From NCBI RefSeq assembly GCF_000213785.1, contig NC_015557.1, positions 310,001 through 374,000 on the forward strand: a stretch of DNA of 64,000 nucleotides, read 5' to 3'. The first letter of the stretch is position 1. Each line of letters starts with the position of its first letter. Shown here piece by piece: positions 25,889 through 36,721 of the stretch. A model generated the notes under the pieces. The model was given only the letters and a program-made list of their open reading frames with translations. It ran no database searches and was not told where the DNA came from. Source of the DNA: Hydrogenobaculum sp. 3684 (lineage in GTDB: Bacteria; Aquificota; Aquificia; Aquificales; Aquificaceae). A program made the translations under genes and the position numbers.

Positions 25889-26578
25889 TCAACATGTTCT
25901 AAATTGCCTTTTTGACACTTCTTTAATTAGCGATGGGTCTTTAAGTAAATCTATAACCACCTGTAGCTCTTTTATGTTTAGATATTCTTCGTCTGTATGC
26001 GGGTTGCGGTATCCACAAGCAAGGTTTACACTAGCTATAGAAAGCTCAGAGCTCAAATCAGTTATATCACTATATGAGCCACGCTCTTTATCAAGTCCTC
26101 TTTTGTTGAATATATCTAAAAACTCATCCTCTGCACCAACATAATCCACATAGTGCCCAGTTTCTTTTCTATCTATTTCTATAAAACAGGTGTTAGCTGA
26201 TAGAAGCTCTGGCAAGTCATGTATTGCTTTCTTTACACCTATGCAGCCGGTTTCTTCATAGTTTGTAAACAATAAATTGTAAGGCAGATCTTTCAGTGTA
26301 AGCAGTGCATAAACACCAGCTCTATCATCAGCACCAAGACCATAGCAACCACGGTTAAATAAAATATCATTTTCTAAAACGATATCATCTAATTTTGGTT
26401 TTTGTTTGTGAACCGTGTCTATATGAGCCACCAAGCAGGGTAAATTATCATCTTTGTGCAGGTATAAATACATATCATTCAAGTAAAAATTTGGTTTTAT
26501 CTCTTGAAAAATATGATTGTAAAGTTCACTTTCATTAAGAGATAACAAATGTGATAAATAGTCTAAATTTAAATCCAT
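25889..26578 (-). CDS. M20/M28-type zinc metallopeptidase-like protein
   Basis: About 229 residues with the metal-binding pattern of co-catalytic zinc peptidases: LVAHIDTVH (His and Asp ligands), GLGADDRAGVYALL (bridging Asp), NYEETGCIG (catalytic Glu pair) and a C-terminal NPHTDEEYL (His ligand). It is shorter than peptidase T or M20 carboxypeptidases and lacks the dimerisation insert. I chose ATG 26578, which follows GGGAGGTT, over an in-frame start 15 codons upstream. It is a single gene in repeat-rich surroundings. Confidence 0.72.
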   Translation of the reverse strand: MDLNLDYLSHLLSLNESELYNHIFQEIKPNFYLNDMYLYLHKDDNLPCLVAHIDTVHKQKPKLDDIVLENDILFNRGCYGLGADDRAGVYALLTLKDLPYNLLFTNYEETGCIGVKKAIHDLPELLSANTCFIEIDRKETGHYVDYVGAEDEFLDIFNKRGLDKERGSYSDITDLSSELSIASVNLACGYRNPHTDEEYLNIKELQVVIDLLKDPSLIKEVSKRQFRTC

Positions 26579-26689
26579 AAAACCTCCCAAGCTTGCATTT
26601 ATATTTAAAATACTACAACACAATTAACTTGTCAATGCTTTTTATAAGTTCACTATATCTCTAATATATAAAAACTGTGTTAAACTTAT

Positions 26690-26800
26690 GGTCTTAAAAA
26701 GTTATTTTTCTATATGCTTTTCAAAAGGCTAGCATGCTTAGCATTTATTACTATTGCTTGGCATACTCGTCGTTAGATTAGTGTCTTGACATTGGAACCT
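26690..26800. repeat. Degenerate copy of a dispersed intergenic repeat (copy C)
   Basis: The gap between the peptidase and the AAA gene holds AAAGTTATTTTTCTATATGC, CATTTATTACTATTGC and TTGGCATACTCGTCG. These match, in the same order, parts of the repeat at 56340-56450 (AAAGTTGTATTTTTCTATG, CATTTCTTACTATTGC, GTGGCATACTTGTCG). No coding frame is evident. It is one of at least four related copies in the window. Confidence 0.55.
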
Positions 26801-26818
26801 AAACTATTCTGATGAATA

Positions 26819-28354
26819 CTATACTTTTTCCCACTCAAAACTTACAATGTTCTTATCTTTCTTGCTAAACTCTATCCCTATTAGATAGACCTCTTGGTAC
26901 TTACCAATATACTTCTCATAATACCTTTTATCTTTTATCTGTTTTAAAGCAACGCCCTCTTCTTTATCTTCTACTACCTTAAACTCTATTATATAAACGC
27001 TGTCTTGGTTAAAGATGCTAAGATCTATTTGGCCTTTGTTGGTGTTGTCTTCTGATATCACATTTAACCCTGCTCCGTTAAAAAGAGCATATACAATAGA
27101 TGCATAAAAGCCTTCGTATGATGCTATATCGTTGTTTCTATACCAATCATGGGGGATACTTGCTAAGAACATGTATATAGCATCTTTTATTTTGTCTATA
27201 TTCTTTTCTTGAATGGCTGTTATTAAATTTATCTCAGCCTTATCTTTTAAAGGTGGGTTTCTTACTATGTAAGTTAAGAAAGCATCGTTAAAACTCATCC
27301 TCACTTCAAAGTTTGGATAAGATAATTTAAATACGTTTTTACTACCTAAAACCTTGTAGTCTTTTATGGTAAGATAACCTGCTTGAAATAATAGATTTTC
27401 TGGAAATATATTATCCACATCAAGATTAGATAAAATCTCTTCTCCTACTTCCAAGTTCTCAAGCTCTGGGATATAGTATCTGTTTTTCATAAACATCTTA
27501 ATAAGGAATGTAGGTGTTCCTGTCTCAAACCAAAAGGCTCTAAACCTTTTTTCTGAAAAAAGAAGAAGTATATCAAAAGGATTGTAAACACTCTCTCCAA
27601 GCCAACTATAGCCGTTGTACCAGACTTTTATCTTCTCTTTATCAAAATCCTTTAGTCTGTCTTCAAACACACTTTCAAGCTCAGATTGGGTATATCCGCA
27701 AACAGTGGCAAAGCTTGGGTCTATGGTTATATCGTTTAACTGGTTTAAACCGCTAAAGATTGATACTTTTGAGAATCTTGAAACCCCTGTAAGAAAGACG
27801 AGCTTTAGATAAGGGTCAGAGGGCTTTAGTATCTCAAAAAACTTTTTTAGTATATCTCTATTTCTTTTGGCTTTTTCTATATCCTCTATCACATCAAGAA
27901 TAGGCTTATCGTATTCATCTATAAGCACTACCACTTTTTGATTGTATTTTTCATATAGTTTTTGGATGAGTTCTTGGAATTTTAAGGGTATAAGCCTTTT
28001 GGTTAGTTTTATATGGTGTAATGTTGCTATATCATCCAAAAATGATTTTAAAGATTCTATGAGATTTTCCTCTGTATCTGGGTAAGCCTGGCTTAAATCA
28101 AACTTTATCACCGGATATTTCTTCTCCCAATCCCAATTATCGTATAGATATAACCCTTTAAATAATTCTTTGTTGCCAGAAAAGGCTTCTTTTAATGTGT
28201 CAAGAAAAAGAGATTTACCAAACCTTCTGGGGCGGGATAAAAAATAATATCCGCCTTCTTCTAATTTTTTAACAAACATCGTCTTGTCTACATAATAATA
28301 GTTGCTATTTCTTATTTTCTCAAAGGTTTGTATACCTATTGGTAAAAGCTTCAT
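26819..28354 (-). CDS. AAA-ATPase-like protein with PD-(D/E)XK nuclease domain (DUF1703)
   Basis: A 511-residue protein of the mobile AAA-ATPase/DUF1703 family. The N terminus LPIGIQTFEKIR leads to a Walker A-like RRFGKS, followed by Walker B VVVLIDEYDKPI. The C-terminal nuclease-like domain (about 385-505) contains GQIDLSIF and YIIEFKVVE, the D...E-x-K pattern. Such genes often occur in many copies and are suspected to be mobile or defence-related; function unproven. A TATAAT box (28361-28366) is six bases before the ATG, so it is probably leaderless. It is divergent from cas6. Confidence 0.78.
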   Translation of the reverse strand: MKLLPIGIQTFEKIRNSNYYYVDKTMFVKKLEEGGYYFLSRPRRFGKSLFLDTLKEAFSGNKELFKGLYLYDNWDWEKKYPVIKFDLSQAYPDTEENLIESLKSFLDDIATLHHIKLTKRLIPLKFQELIQKLYEKYNQKVVVLIDEYDKPILDVIEDIEKAKRNRDILKKFFEILKPSDPYLKLVFLTGVSRFSKVSIFSGLNQLNDITIDPSFATVCGYTQSELESVFEDRLKDFDKEKIKVWYNGYSWLGESVYNPFDILLLFSEKRFRAFWFETGTPTFLIKMFMKNRYYIPELENLEVGEEILSNLDVDNIFPENLLFQAGYLTIKDYKVLGSKNVFKLSYPNFEVRMSFNDAFLTYIVRNPPLKDKAEINLITAIQEKNIDKIKDAIYMFLASIPHDWYRNNDIASYEGFYASIVYALFNGAGLNVISEDNTNKGQIDLSIFNQDSVYIIEFKVVEDKEEGVALKQIKDKRYYEKYIGKYQEVYLIGIEFSKKDKNIVSFEWEKV

Positions 28355-28427
28355 AATGTGATTATACCACAGATCATTGTGAGCTAATTACTATCTAAAT
28401 GTTATAATTGATAAAGGGTAAAAAATT

Positions 28428-29164
28428 ATGAAAGTGGCGTATAAGCTTAAGCTTGGATTTTCTTTTGAAAAAGAGCTTGTGTTGCCAAAGCATTACAATC
28501 ATACACTTCAGGGGTTTTTCTATGAAAATATGGATAGGATGCTCTCAAGGTTTTTCCACGATATTGGGTTTCCTTACAACAATAGAACCTTTAAACTGTT
28601 TACATTTTCAAATATCATAGGCAATCTAAAAGCCGAATACCAAAATCAAATCGTATACGAACCTCCAAATATGTACATATACTTTTCAACACCTGTTATA
28701 GGGGCTATGAAATCCATTGTAAACCGGGTTATAAGAAACGATAGGCTTAGACTAAGCAAAAACATCATAAACCTTTCTGAGATAGAGATAACAGAAGAAC
28801 CGATAGATCAAGATGAGATAAAGATAGAGTGCCTATCTCCTATAGTAGTTTATAGAACACCCATTGGTAGCAAAAGACATATTTATTTTAGCCCTTTTGA
28901 AAACGAGTTTTATGAGCTTTTAAGAATAAACATACTAAAAAATACCGGATAATATACGGAAGAGATTACGATGGGGATTTTGAGATAACCCCTGCCAAGG
29001 TAAAAAAAGAATATATGAGAAAGGTGTTTTTTGATAAAACCTTCATAATAGGCTACGATGGACAGTTTTATATAAGAGCGGATAAAGATATGCTAAAAGT
29101 AGCCCTCGAGTGTGGGCTTGGCGTCAAAAACAGCGCCGGGCTTGGATGTATAATGAAGGTATAG
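28428..29164 (+). pseudogene. cas6: cas6 CRISPR endoribonuclease gene with a -1 frameshift
   Basis: Cas6 cuts CRISPR transcripts within the repeat. The first frame (28428-28952) gives a RAMP-type N-terminal half ending after YELLRINIL. The second frame supplies the rest, through ITPAKVKKEYMRKVFF to the Gly-rich C-terminal motif GLGVKNSAGLGCIM. The switch lies at an A6 run (28937-28942) within A-AAA-AAT (28937-28943), a plausible -1 slippery heptamer. Read through, the protein is about 245 residues, normal for Cas6. It could be a decayed gene, transcriptional slippage, programmed frameshifting or a sequencing error. A TATAAT lies 19 bases before the ATG. Confidence 0.82.
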
Positions 29165-29168
29165 TTTT

Positions 29169-29666
29169 ATGGATTTTGATAGGATAAATGGAACCCTTAT
29201 GTGGTATAGTTACATATGCGATAGACAAGTGTGGTTTATAGGGCACTCTATAGAGCCACCTCAAGAAAATGAATATCTTGGTAAAGGGAGAGCCATTCAT
29301 GAGATATTTTATCAAAACAGCGCCAAAGAACTTTTTGTGGATAATACTATTATGATAGATGTTGTAAGAGGAAAAGAGCTTATAGCGGAGTTAAAATCTA
29401 GCTCAAAACATCTTCGCAGTGCTATGATGCAAATGGCTTTTTATCTTTATTATCTAAAGAAAGAAAAGGGTAAAATGTTTTCTGGGAAGGTCCTTGTCCC
29501 CACAGAGAAAAAATCTTACGATGTGAAGCTTACCGATGATATAGAAAAGGAGATTGAGGATAAGATAAGACATATAAATGAGATTTTGGCACTTGATAAA
29601 CCGCCAGCGTTTGTTAAAATACCCTTTTGTAAAAATTGTGCTTATAAAGAACTGTGCTTTGCTTAG
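29169..29666 (+). CDS. cas4: Cas4 nuclease
   Basis: A 165-residue RecB-like exonuclease that trims pre-spacers for Cas1-Cas2. It has the Fe-S ligands C17 at the N terminus and C154, C157 and C163 at the C terminus (CKNCAYKELC). Nuclease motifs are GRAIHE, the Asp in MIDVVRG and the E-x-K in AELKSS. Length matches the short Cas4 proteins of type I systems. It lies four bases after cas6 and four before cas1. Confidence 0.88.
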   Translation: MDFDRINGTLMWYSYICDRQVWFIGHSIEPPQENEYLGKGRAIHEIFYQNSAKELFVDNTIMIDVVRGKELIAELKSSSKHLRSAMMQMAFYLYYLKKEKGKMFSGKVLVPTEKKSYDVKLTDDIEKEIEDKIRHINEILALDKPPAFVKIPFCKNCAYKELCFA

Positions 29667-29669
29667 GCT

Positions 29670-30572
29670 ATGGCAAAAACTCTTTATCTTTTTAGCAGCG
29701 GAAGATTGGAAAGAAAAGACAATACCCTTCATTGGGAATCGGAAAAAGGGAGTAAGACTATACCTGTAGCGGTAATAAGCGATATAAAAGTATTTGGTGA
29801 AATAGACCTAAACAAAAGACTTTTGGAGTTTCTTGATAAGAACGATATTCCTATACACTTTTTCAATTATTATGGATATTATGTAGGTTCTTTTTACCCA
29901 AGAAATGCTTATAACTGTGGTATCATAATCCTAAAACAAGCAGAGCATTACATGGATAAAGACAAAAGGTTTTACATAGCAAAGAATTTTCTTGTGGGTG
30001 CTATATCAAATATGCTTAAAAACCTAAAATACTACGAAAATCGTGGCAACGAAGAGCTTAAAAGTATCTCTTCTTATATAACAGAAAAGTTAAAGGCTTT
30101 GGATTTGAAAGAAGATATACAAACGCTTATGCAGACCGAAGGCGATGTAAGGAAAACCTATTATCAGGCTTTTAACAGTATACTAAAAGATATGGAATTT
30201 GAAAAAAGAACCAAAAGACCACCGGAAGACCCTTTAAACGCCATGATATCTTTTGGCAATTCACTACTTTATACTACAGTGCTTAGTGAGATATATAAAA
30301 CGCATTTGGACCCGCGCATAGGATACCTTCACGAAACAAACCAAAGAAGCTTCACTTTAAACCTTGATATTGCAGAAGTTTTTAAGCCGGTGATTGTGGA
30401 CAGAGTAATTTTTCAGCTTTTAAATAAAAATCAAATAACTGAAAAGCATTTTGACAAAGATATAAGTTTTGCTTACCTAAACGAATCAGGGCGAGAGATA
30501 TTTGTAAGAAGTTTTGAAGAAAAGCTAAATACAACAATAAAATACAAAAATATGTTTTGTTTGTGCCTATAG
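29670..30572 (+). CDS. cas1: Cas1 integrase, C-terminus truncated by the CRISPR array
   Basis: Cas1 inserts new spacers at the leader end of an array. The 300 residues show the catalytic E157 (TEGDVRKTYY), H221 (YLHETNQRSF) and D233/E236 (DIAEVFKP) of type I-B-like Cas1. The conserved sequence stops at LNTTIKYK; the last residues NMFCLCL are read from repeat DNA, and the stop codon lies inside the first CRISPR repeat. Family members usually continue about 30-35 residues (YLIRLE and similar) and are followed by cas2 and a leader; all three are missing. Activity is doubtful. Confidence 0.85.
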   Translation: MAKTLYLFSSGRLERKDNTLHWESEKGSKTIPVAVISDIKVFGEIDLNKRLLEFLDKNDIPIHFFNYYGYYVGSFYPRNAYNCGIIILKQAEHYMDKDKRFYIAKNFLVGAISNMLKNLKYYENRGNEELKSISSYITEKLKALDLKEDIQTLMQTEGDVRKTYYQAFNSILKDMEFEKRTKRPPEDPLNAMISFGNSLLYTTVLSEIYKTHLDPRIGYLHETNQRSFTLNLDIAEVFKPVIVDRVIFQLLNKNQITEKHFDKDISFAYLNESGREIFVRSFEEKLNTTIKYKNMFCLCL

Positions 30573-30850
30573 GGGATTGAAACAAGATTCTAACCCTGGG
30601 AACATCTCACTAAGTTTTAGGTTTTGTTTGTGCCTATAGGGGATTGAAACCGCTAGTGACAACAAACTGTAGTGCATGACCAATAAGTTTTTTGTGTACC
30701 TATAGGGGATTGAAACGCACGCACAAAAACTGCACAAAAACTGCTAAAAAATGGTTTTTTGTGTACCTATAGGGGATTGAAACTATAGTGAATAACATCA
30801 TTTTTACATTTTGCAATGAGGTTTTTTGTGTACCTATAGGGGATTGAAAA
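30554..30850 (+). CRISPR. Five-repeat CRISPR array fused to the end of cas1
   Basis: Thirty-base repeats lie at 30554-30583, 30621-30650, 30687-30716, 30754-30783 and 30821-30850, with four spacers of 37, 36, 37 and 37 bases. All repeats share CCTATAGGGGATTGAAAC at the 3' end, except that the last ends in A instead of C, a typical trailer-end decay. Repeats 1-2 differ from 3-5 at three positions (6, 8 and 12). Spacer 3 is internally repetitive (GCACAAAAACT twice). Repeat orientation puts the leader on the cas1 side, where no leader remains. Confidence 0.92.
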
Positions 30851-30939
30851 GAGTTTTTGTTAGGTTATAGAATAATTGCTGAGATATATAAGAATGTCAT
30901 GGTTTATGCGTTCACAATGTAGTGAATTTGTAAAATACA

Positions 30940-30968
30940 TTGACAAAATGCATAAGTTGTCATATAAT
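30940..30968 (+). promoter_or_regulatory. Consensus sigma-70 promoter pointing into the IS256-type element
   Basis: TTGACA (30940-30945), an exact 17-base spacer and TATAAT (30963-30968). A second TATAAT follows within ten bases, and AAGGAG at about 31003-31008 could be a ribosome site. The gene it once served has been replaced by the insertion element; the truncated RAMP gene on the other side of the element is the obvious candidate. Confidence 0.65.
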
Positions 30969-31006
30969 ATACTATAATATGAAAATATAAATTAAGATAT
31001 TTAAGG

Positions 31007-33594
<2,588 letters not shown>

Positions 33595-33761
33595 CAAATA
33601 TACTACATAATACCAATGACATTGTTTATCAACTATTAAGTTATTACTTTATTAAAGGAAGCATTAGGATGTTAAAAAGTTAGTTCTAATTTTGACTCTT
33701 CCAGTTTGGCTTTTGGCGCAGGTGTATCACAGCGCAACGTTTTGTGTTTTGATCTGTATAA

Positions 33762-33791
33762 GTTTTACTTGTACCTATAGAGGATTGAAAC
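33762..33791 (+). repeat. Solitary CRISPR repeat of the array-1 family
   Basis: A 30-base sequence ending GTACCTATAGAGGATTGAAAC-like, matching the array at 30554-30850 with about four differences from repeats 3-5 (one is A in TATAGAGG). It lies 2.9 kb beyond the array, past the insertion element and the RAMP fragment. No second copy at the expected spacing was seen. The rest of the 33595-34045 gap contains no gene I can support. Confidence 0.75.
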
Positions 33792-34045
33792 CTTCATATT
33801 TAACCTATAACCTTGGGGGCGTGGTTATCTCAATTATGTTTTTTTCCAGAGTAGCTCTACTTCCAAATATTTATACCTGATTCCTTAATAGCTTTTATCT
33901 TCAGTTAGTCTTATTTTTACCTTGATGCTTTTATCATATAAGTGTTGAAGTGTATAAATTGTCACCACTTTTTTATTTCAAAATAATTTTTCTCATATTT
34001 ATGTTAATATAATTACCATTATGTTAACAAATGAAAGCTTTTATA

Positions 34046-34059
34046 TCTTGATATCAAGA
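34046..34059. promoter_or_regulatory. Perfect 14-bp palindrome TCTTGATATCAAGA (probable operator)
   Basis: It lies four bases upstream of the -35 box of the HTH/coiled-coil gene. Further TGATAT half-sites occur inside the promoter (34074-34079 and 34084-34089) and GATATC recurs just after the start codon. The arrangement suggests binding by the adjacent HTH protein. Confidence 0.55.
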
Positions 34060-34063
34060 AAAT

Positions 34064-34092
34064 TTGACATCAATGATATAAAATGATATATT
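34064..34092 (+). promoter_or_regulatory. Promoter of the HTH/coiled-coil gene (TTGACA-N17-TATATT)
   Basis: TTGACA (34064-34069), 17 bases, TATATT (34087-34092) preceded by TGA, giving an extended -10. Transcription would start near 34099, giving a short leader with GGAGGT at 34110-34115 before ATG 34123. The spacer contains two TGATAT half-sites. Confidence 0.6.
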
Positions 34093-34122
34093 AATGTTAT
34101 CAAAATATTGGAGGTAAGTCAA

Positions 34123-34731
34123 ATGGGTGATATCAAAATGAAGGCAAGCGAGTATGCGGCAATGATGTCAGTGTCATTAAATACTGTCAAAAATAGGATA
34201 AAAGCTGGAATACTAAATGGTGCCAAAGAAGAAGATGGTATATGGTATGTGTATTTGACATCAGACGAATATGAAAATCTGCAAAACAGCAAAGAAAAAT
34301 CTCAAGAAAGAGAACAAGCTATTTCAGACTCTATAGAAAAATTGAAAGCTCTTCCAGATGGTGCTCTTATAGCCACATATATCAATATTCAAAGATATGC
34401 CGAGTTTCAAAAGCAAGAGCTTATGCAAGAGCTTTCTAGTCTGTATGCTTTGCTGGCTGTAAAAGAGAAAGAGATAGAGTTTTTGTCAAAGGATTTAGAC
34501 CGTTATAAAAGCAAAATAGAAGAGCTTAAAGAAGAAAACTTATCATTATCTGAAAAGCTAAAAAACCTAAGCAAAGAGTTAGAAGATTGTAAAAAAGAGT
34601 ACAAAGATCTAGACAACAAATATCAAAGAGCAGACATAGATATGAAAAAAATAATCCTTGATAAAGAAAAAGAGATACTTGAGAAAGAGCGGGAGATAGA
34701 AGAGTTAAAGAGGAAACTATCTATGCTATAA
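34123..34731 (+). CDS. Helix-turn-helix protein with long coiled coil
   Basis: About 202 residues. The N terminus (about residues 1-45) has a MerR/excisionase-like pattern: MKASEYAAMMSVSLNTVKNRIKAG, then a short wing-like IWYVYLT. From about residue 95 to the end the protein is a continuous charged coiled coil. This resembles plasmid KfrA-like or partition-accessory proteins in layout, but I see no specific family match. The start is supported by GGAGGT eight bases upstream. A palindrome and half-sites around its promoter suggest self-regulation. It stands alone next to the CRISPR remnants. Confidence 0.65.
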   Translation: MGDIKMKASEYAAMMSVSLNTVKNRIKAGILNGAKEEDGIWYVYLTSDEYENLQNSKEKSQEREQAISDSIEKLKALPDGALIATYINIQRYAEFQKQELMQELSSLYALLAVKEKEIEFLSKDLDRYKSKIEELKEENLSLSEKLKNLSKELEDCKKEYKDLDNKYQRADIDMKKIILDKEKEILEKEREIEELKRKLSML

Positions 34732-34750
34732 GCTTTAAAAATTTTTAACA

Positions 34751-35341
34751 CTATATCCTTGAGTTTATGAGGCTTTTAAGATAAAAATAGCTTAATTCTT
34801 TTTTGTATTGACGCCTTATTATATCCATTAACTTATTGAATATATTGTAAGTTAGAAGAGCATCGTCTTTAGCTCTGTGAAGTCTTTCGTATTTTATGTT
34901 AAAGTAATCTGCTACTGCAGAAAGTTTGTAGGATTTTAGGTTAGGGATGAGTTTTTTGGAAAGTTCAAGGGTGCAGATATTTGGAGATTGTAGTTTTTTA
35001 TGAAGATATATGCTGTAAGCTTTGTTTAAAAACGATAAATCAAATTTTACGTTGTGACCTACTATGATATAGTCTTTTACAAAGTTGTCAAAATCGTATA
35101 TAACCTCTTCAACCTTGGGTTGGCCTACCAGCATAGCGTTTGTTATGCCTGTTATTTCTGTTATCCTTCTTGGAATAAAAAAACCTGGGTTTATGAGTCT
35201 GTGAAATTGTTTTGTGATTCTTTCTTTTTCCACCAAAAAGGCAAAAATCTCTATTATTTCATGCTCATCTGGATTAAGGCCGGTGGTTTCTATGTCTAAA
35301 ACTACGTATGCGTCATTCTCAAAAGATTCGCTAAAATACAT
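34751..35341 (-). CDS. DnaQ-like 3'-5' exonuclease (DNA polymerase III epsilon type)
   Basis: A 196-residue DEDDh exonuclease. Motif I is VLDIETTGLNPDEHEIIE (about residues 14-31), motif II is IVGHNVKFDLSFLN, and motif III is HRAKDDALLTYNIF. It could be the proofreading subunit or a stand-alone repair exonuclease; the lack of a C-terminal alpha-binding region favours a DnaQ-family protein rather than a certain epsilon. Convergent with the HTH gene, 19 bases apart. Confidence 0.83.
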   Translation of the reverse strand: MYFSESFENDAYVVLDIETTGLNPDEHEIIEIFAFLVEKERITKQFHRLINPGFFIPRRITEITGITNAMLVGQPKVEEVIYDFDNFVKDYIIVGHNVKFDLSFLNKAYSIYLHKKLQSPNICTLELSKKLIPNLKSYKLSAVADYFNIKYERLHRAKDDALLTYNIFNKLMDIIRRQYKKELSYFYLKSLINSRI

Positions 35342-35354
35342 AATTTCACACGCA

Positions 35355-36305
35355 TTACTGTAAATATACCTTTATGTAGCTTTCTTTTTTAAGTTTGTGT
35401 AAAATCTCATCGTATTTTTTCTTCATCTTTTCTTCTAAAAGCTTTTTCTTTAGCTTGTCTAGGTCTATGTTTTTATATACAAGTTTTATGTTTTTAACCT
35501 TAGCAATGTATATGTTGTTTTTACCTTCTGCAAAGACTATATCACCTTTTGATGCTTTCCAGACTTGTTCGTCTAAGTTTTTTTTCAAATCTCCTTTTGC
35601 TACTTCTAATTCTTGAGGAGTTAGGTTTAGTTTGCTGGCTATCGTTTTTAAGCTTGTGGTGTTGTTTAAAAGCTTACTTAGTTTATCTTTGTCTTTTTTG
35701 GGCACTATAAGAAGTTCAATATCTCTTTCTATTTTAGGTTTGCCGTATTTTAATTTTAAAAGCTCAATATCAGAAGGTGTAATCTTAACAGCTTTTCTTA
35801 AGTATTCTCCAAAGCCAGCTGTTGCCAAGATCTCTTTTCTTAAAAAGTCTCTAAACTCTTTTGGTGATATACCTTGTTTTTTTAGCTCTTCGTAAAGTTG
35901 TTCAATGGTAAGGTTGTTTTGAGAGGCCAAGTCTTTTATAGTTTGGTCTAAAAAGCTCTCTGGTGTGGCCATATGGTTTTCACTCAAATATTGGTATATG
36001 AGGTATATATCTATAAGCCTTTTTAAAGCTAATTTTGCATCTTTTGTACCAAAATAAACCATTGCTATTTTCAAATCGCTTTCTAAAATTGGTTCACCGT
36101 TTACGGAAGCTACAACTCTATTTACTAAAACTCCAGGTGTGCTATGTAAAAGCTCTTCAAAGCTGTTGTTGGTAGCGCTTTGTTGGTTTATAGTTTTATG
36201 GCTTTTATCAACGTTTTTATCAGTCTTAGCGCCTGCAAATGTAATATTTATTAGGGTTAGTATAGATATAGCGCTTGTTAGTATTTTGCTTTTGTAAAAT
36301 TTCAT
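35355..36305 (-). CDS. SurA-like periplasmic chaperone
   Basis: A 316-residue secreted protein with a signal peptide (about residues 1-24, ending TFAGA). The SurA N-terminal motif VNRVVASVNGEPILESDLKIAM (about 60-81) is present, followed by a helical chaperone region (about 85-170) and a C-terminal part that resembles a degenerate parvulin domain, lacking a clear active-site pattern. It would assist outer-membrane protein folding, which fits LptD in this genome. GGAGGTG precedes the ATG. Confidence 0.75.
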   Translation of the reverse strand: MKFYKSKILTSAISILTLINITFAGAKTDKNVDKSHKTINQQSATNNSFEELLHSTPGVLVNRVVASVNGEPILESDLKIAMVYFGTKDAKLALKRLIDIYLIYQYLSENHMATPESFLDQTIKDLASQNNLTIEQLYEELKKQGISPKEFRDFLRKEILATAGFGEYLRKAVKITPSDIELLKLKYGKPKIERDIELLIVPKKDKDKLSKLLNNTTSLKTIASKLNLTPQELEVAKGDLKKNLDEQVWKASKGDIVFAEGKNNIYIAKVKNIKLVYKNIDLDKLKKKLLEEKMKKKYDEILHKLKKESYIKVYLQ

Positions 36306-36382
36306 AACACCTCCTACTTATCATTTTACATCAAAAGCAATTAGTTTTGTGTACTAGTTAACTATATCATTAACACATACAT

Positions 36383-36490
36383 GTGGTATGCTTGTAAACC
36401 GTGTTATACTTGTGAACCTTGGCATACTTGTGAATCGTGGCATACTTGTAGGGTGTGGCAGACTTGTGAATCGTGGCATACTTGTCTTTA
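36383..36490. repeat. Six tandem 18-bp repeats, consensus GTGGCATACTTGTGAATC
   Basis: Units start at 36383, 36401, 36419, 36437, 36455 and 36473. The core CATACTTGT is nearly invariant; the last five bases vary. The 18-base period makes one frame read as repeated Trp-His-Thr-Cys-Glu-Ser, but there is no ribosome site and the same unit occurs in another intergenic gap, so I read this as DNA repeat, not gene. The following stretch (36491-36721) holds no gene I can support. Confidence 0.8.
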
Positions 36491-36721
36491 TAGGTGCTCA
36501 CTCAACTTATACACCTTCGGATTAAAATATGTTATACTATCTACATTGGGGCTTATTGAGCTTCTTAAGTTTTTCTTAAGAGCTGGCCGCACTTCAATAG
36601 CTGAATAAGCGTAGAGAGTGTTGGTATGCTTGTGTTGAACCCCACGGCATTTTTAACTTTTTTAGTTAGGGTTTTTAGTAGGTTGTTTATACAAAAATAA
36701 GTTTTATTAGCCTTCCAACTT

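Noticed and set aside
26819-28354. AAA/DUF1703 gene as a component of the CRISPR locus
   Set aside because: It is divergent from cas6 with its own promoter, and the family occurs widely without CRISPR.
28428-28952. cas6 first half as a complete small protein
   Set aside because: It lacks the C-terminal Gly-rich motif, which is found in the next frame immediately downstream.
33595-34045. Second CRISPR array around the solitary repeat
   Set aside because: Only one copy was found; no repeat occurs at the expected 66-67-base spacing on either side.
36381-36608. Possible Cys/Trp-rich repeat protein (repeated Trp-His-Thr-Cys-Glu-Ser)
   Set aside because: The frame arises because the tandem DNA unit is 18 bases. 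There is no ribosome site, and related units occur in another non-coding gap in different arrangement.
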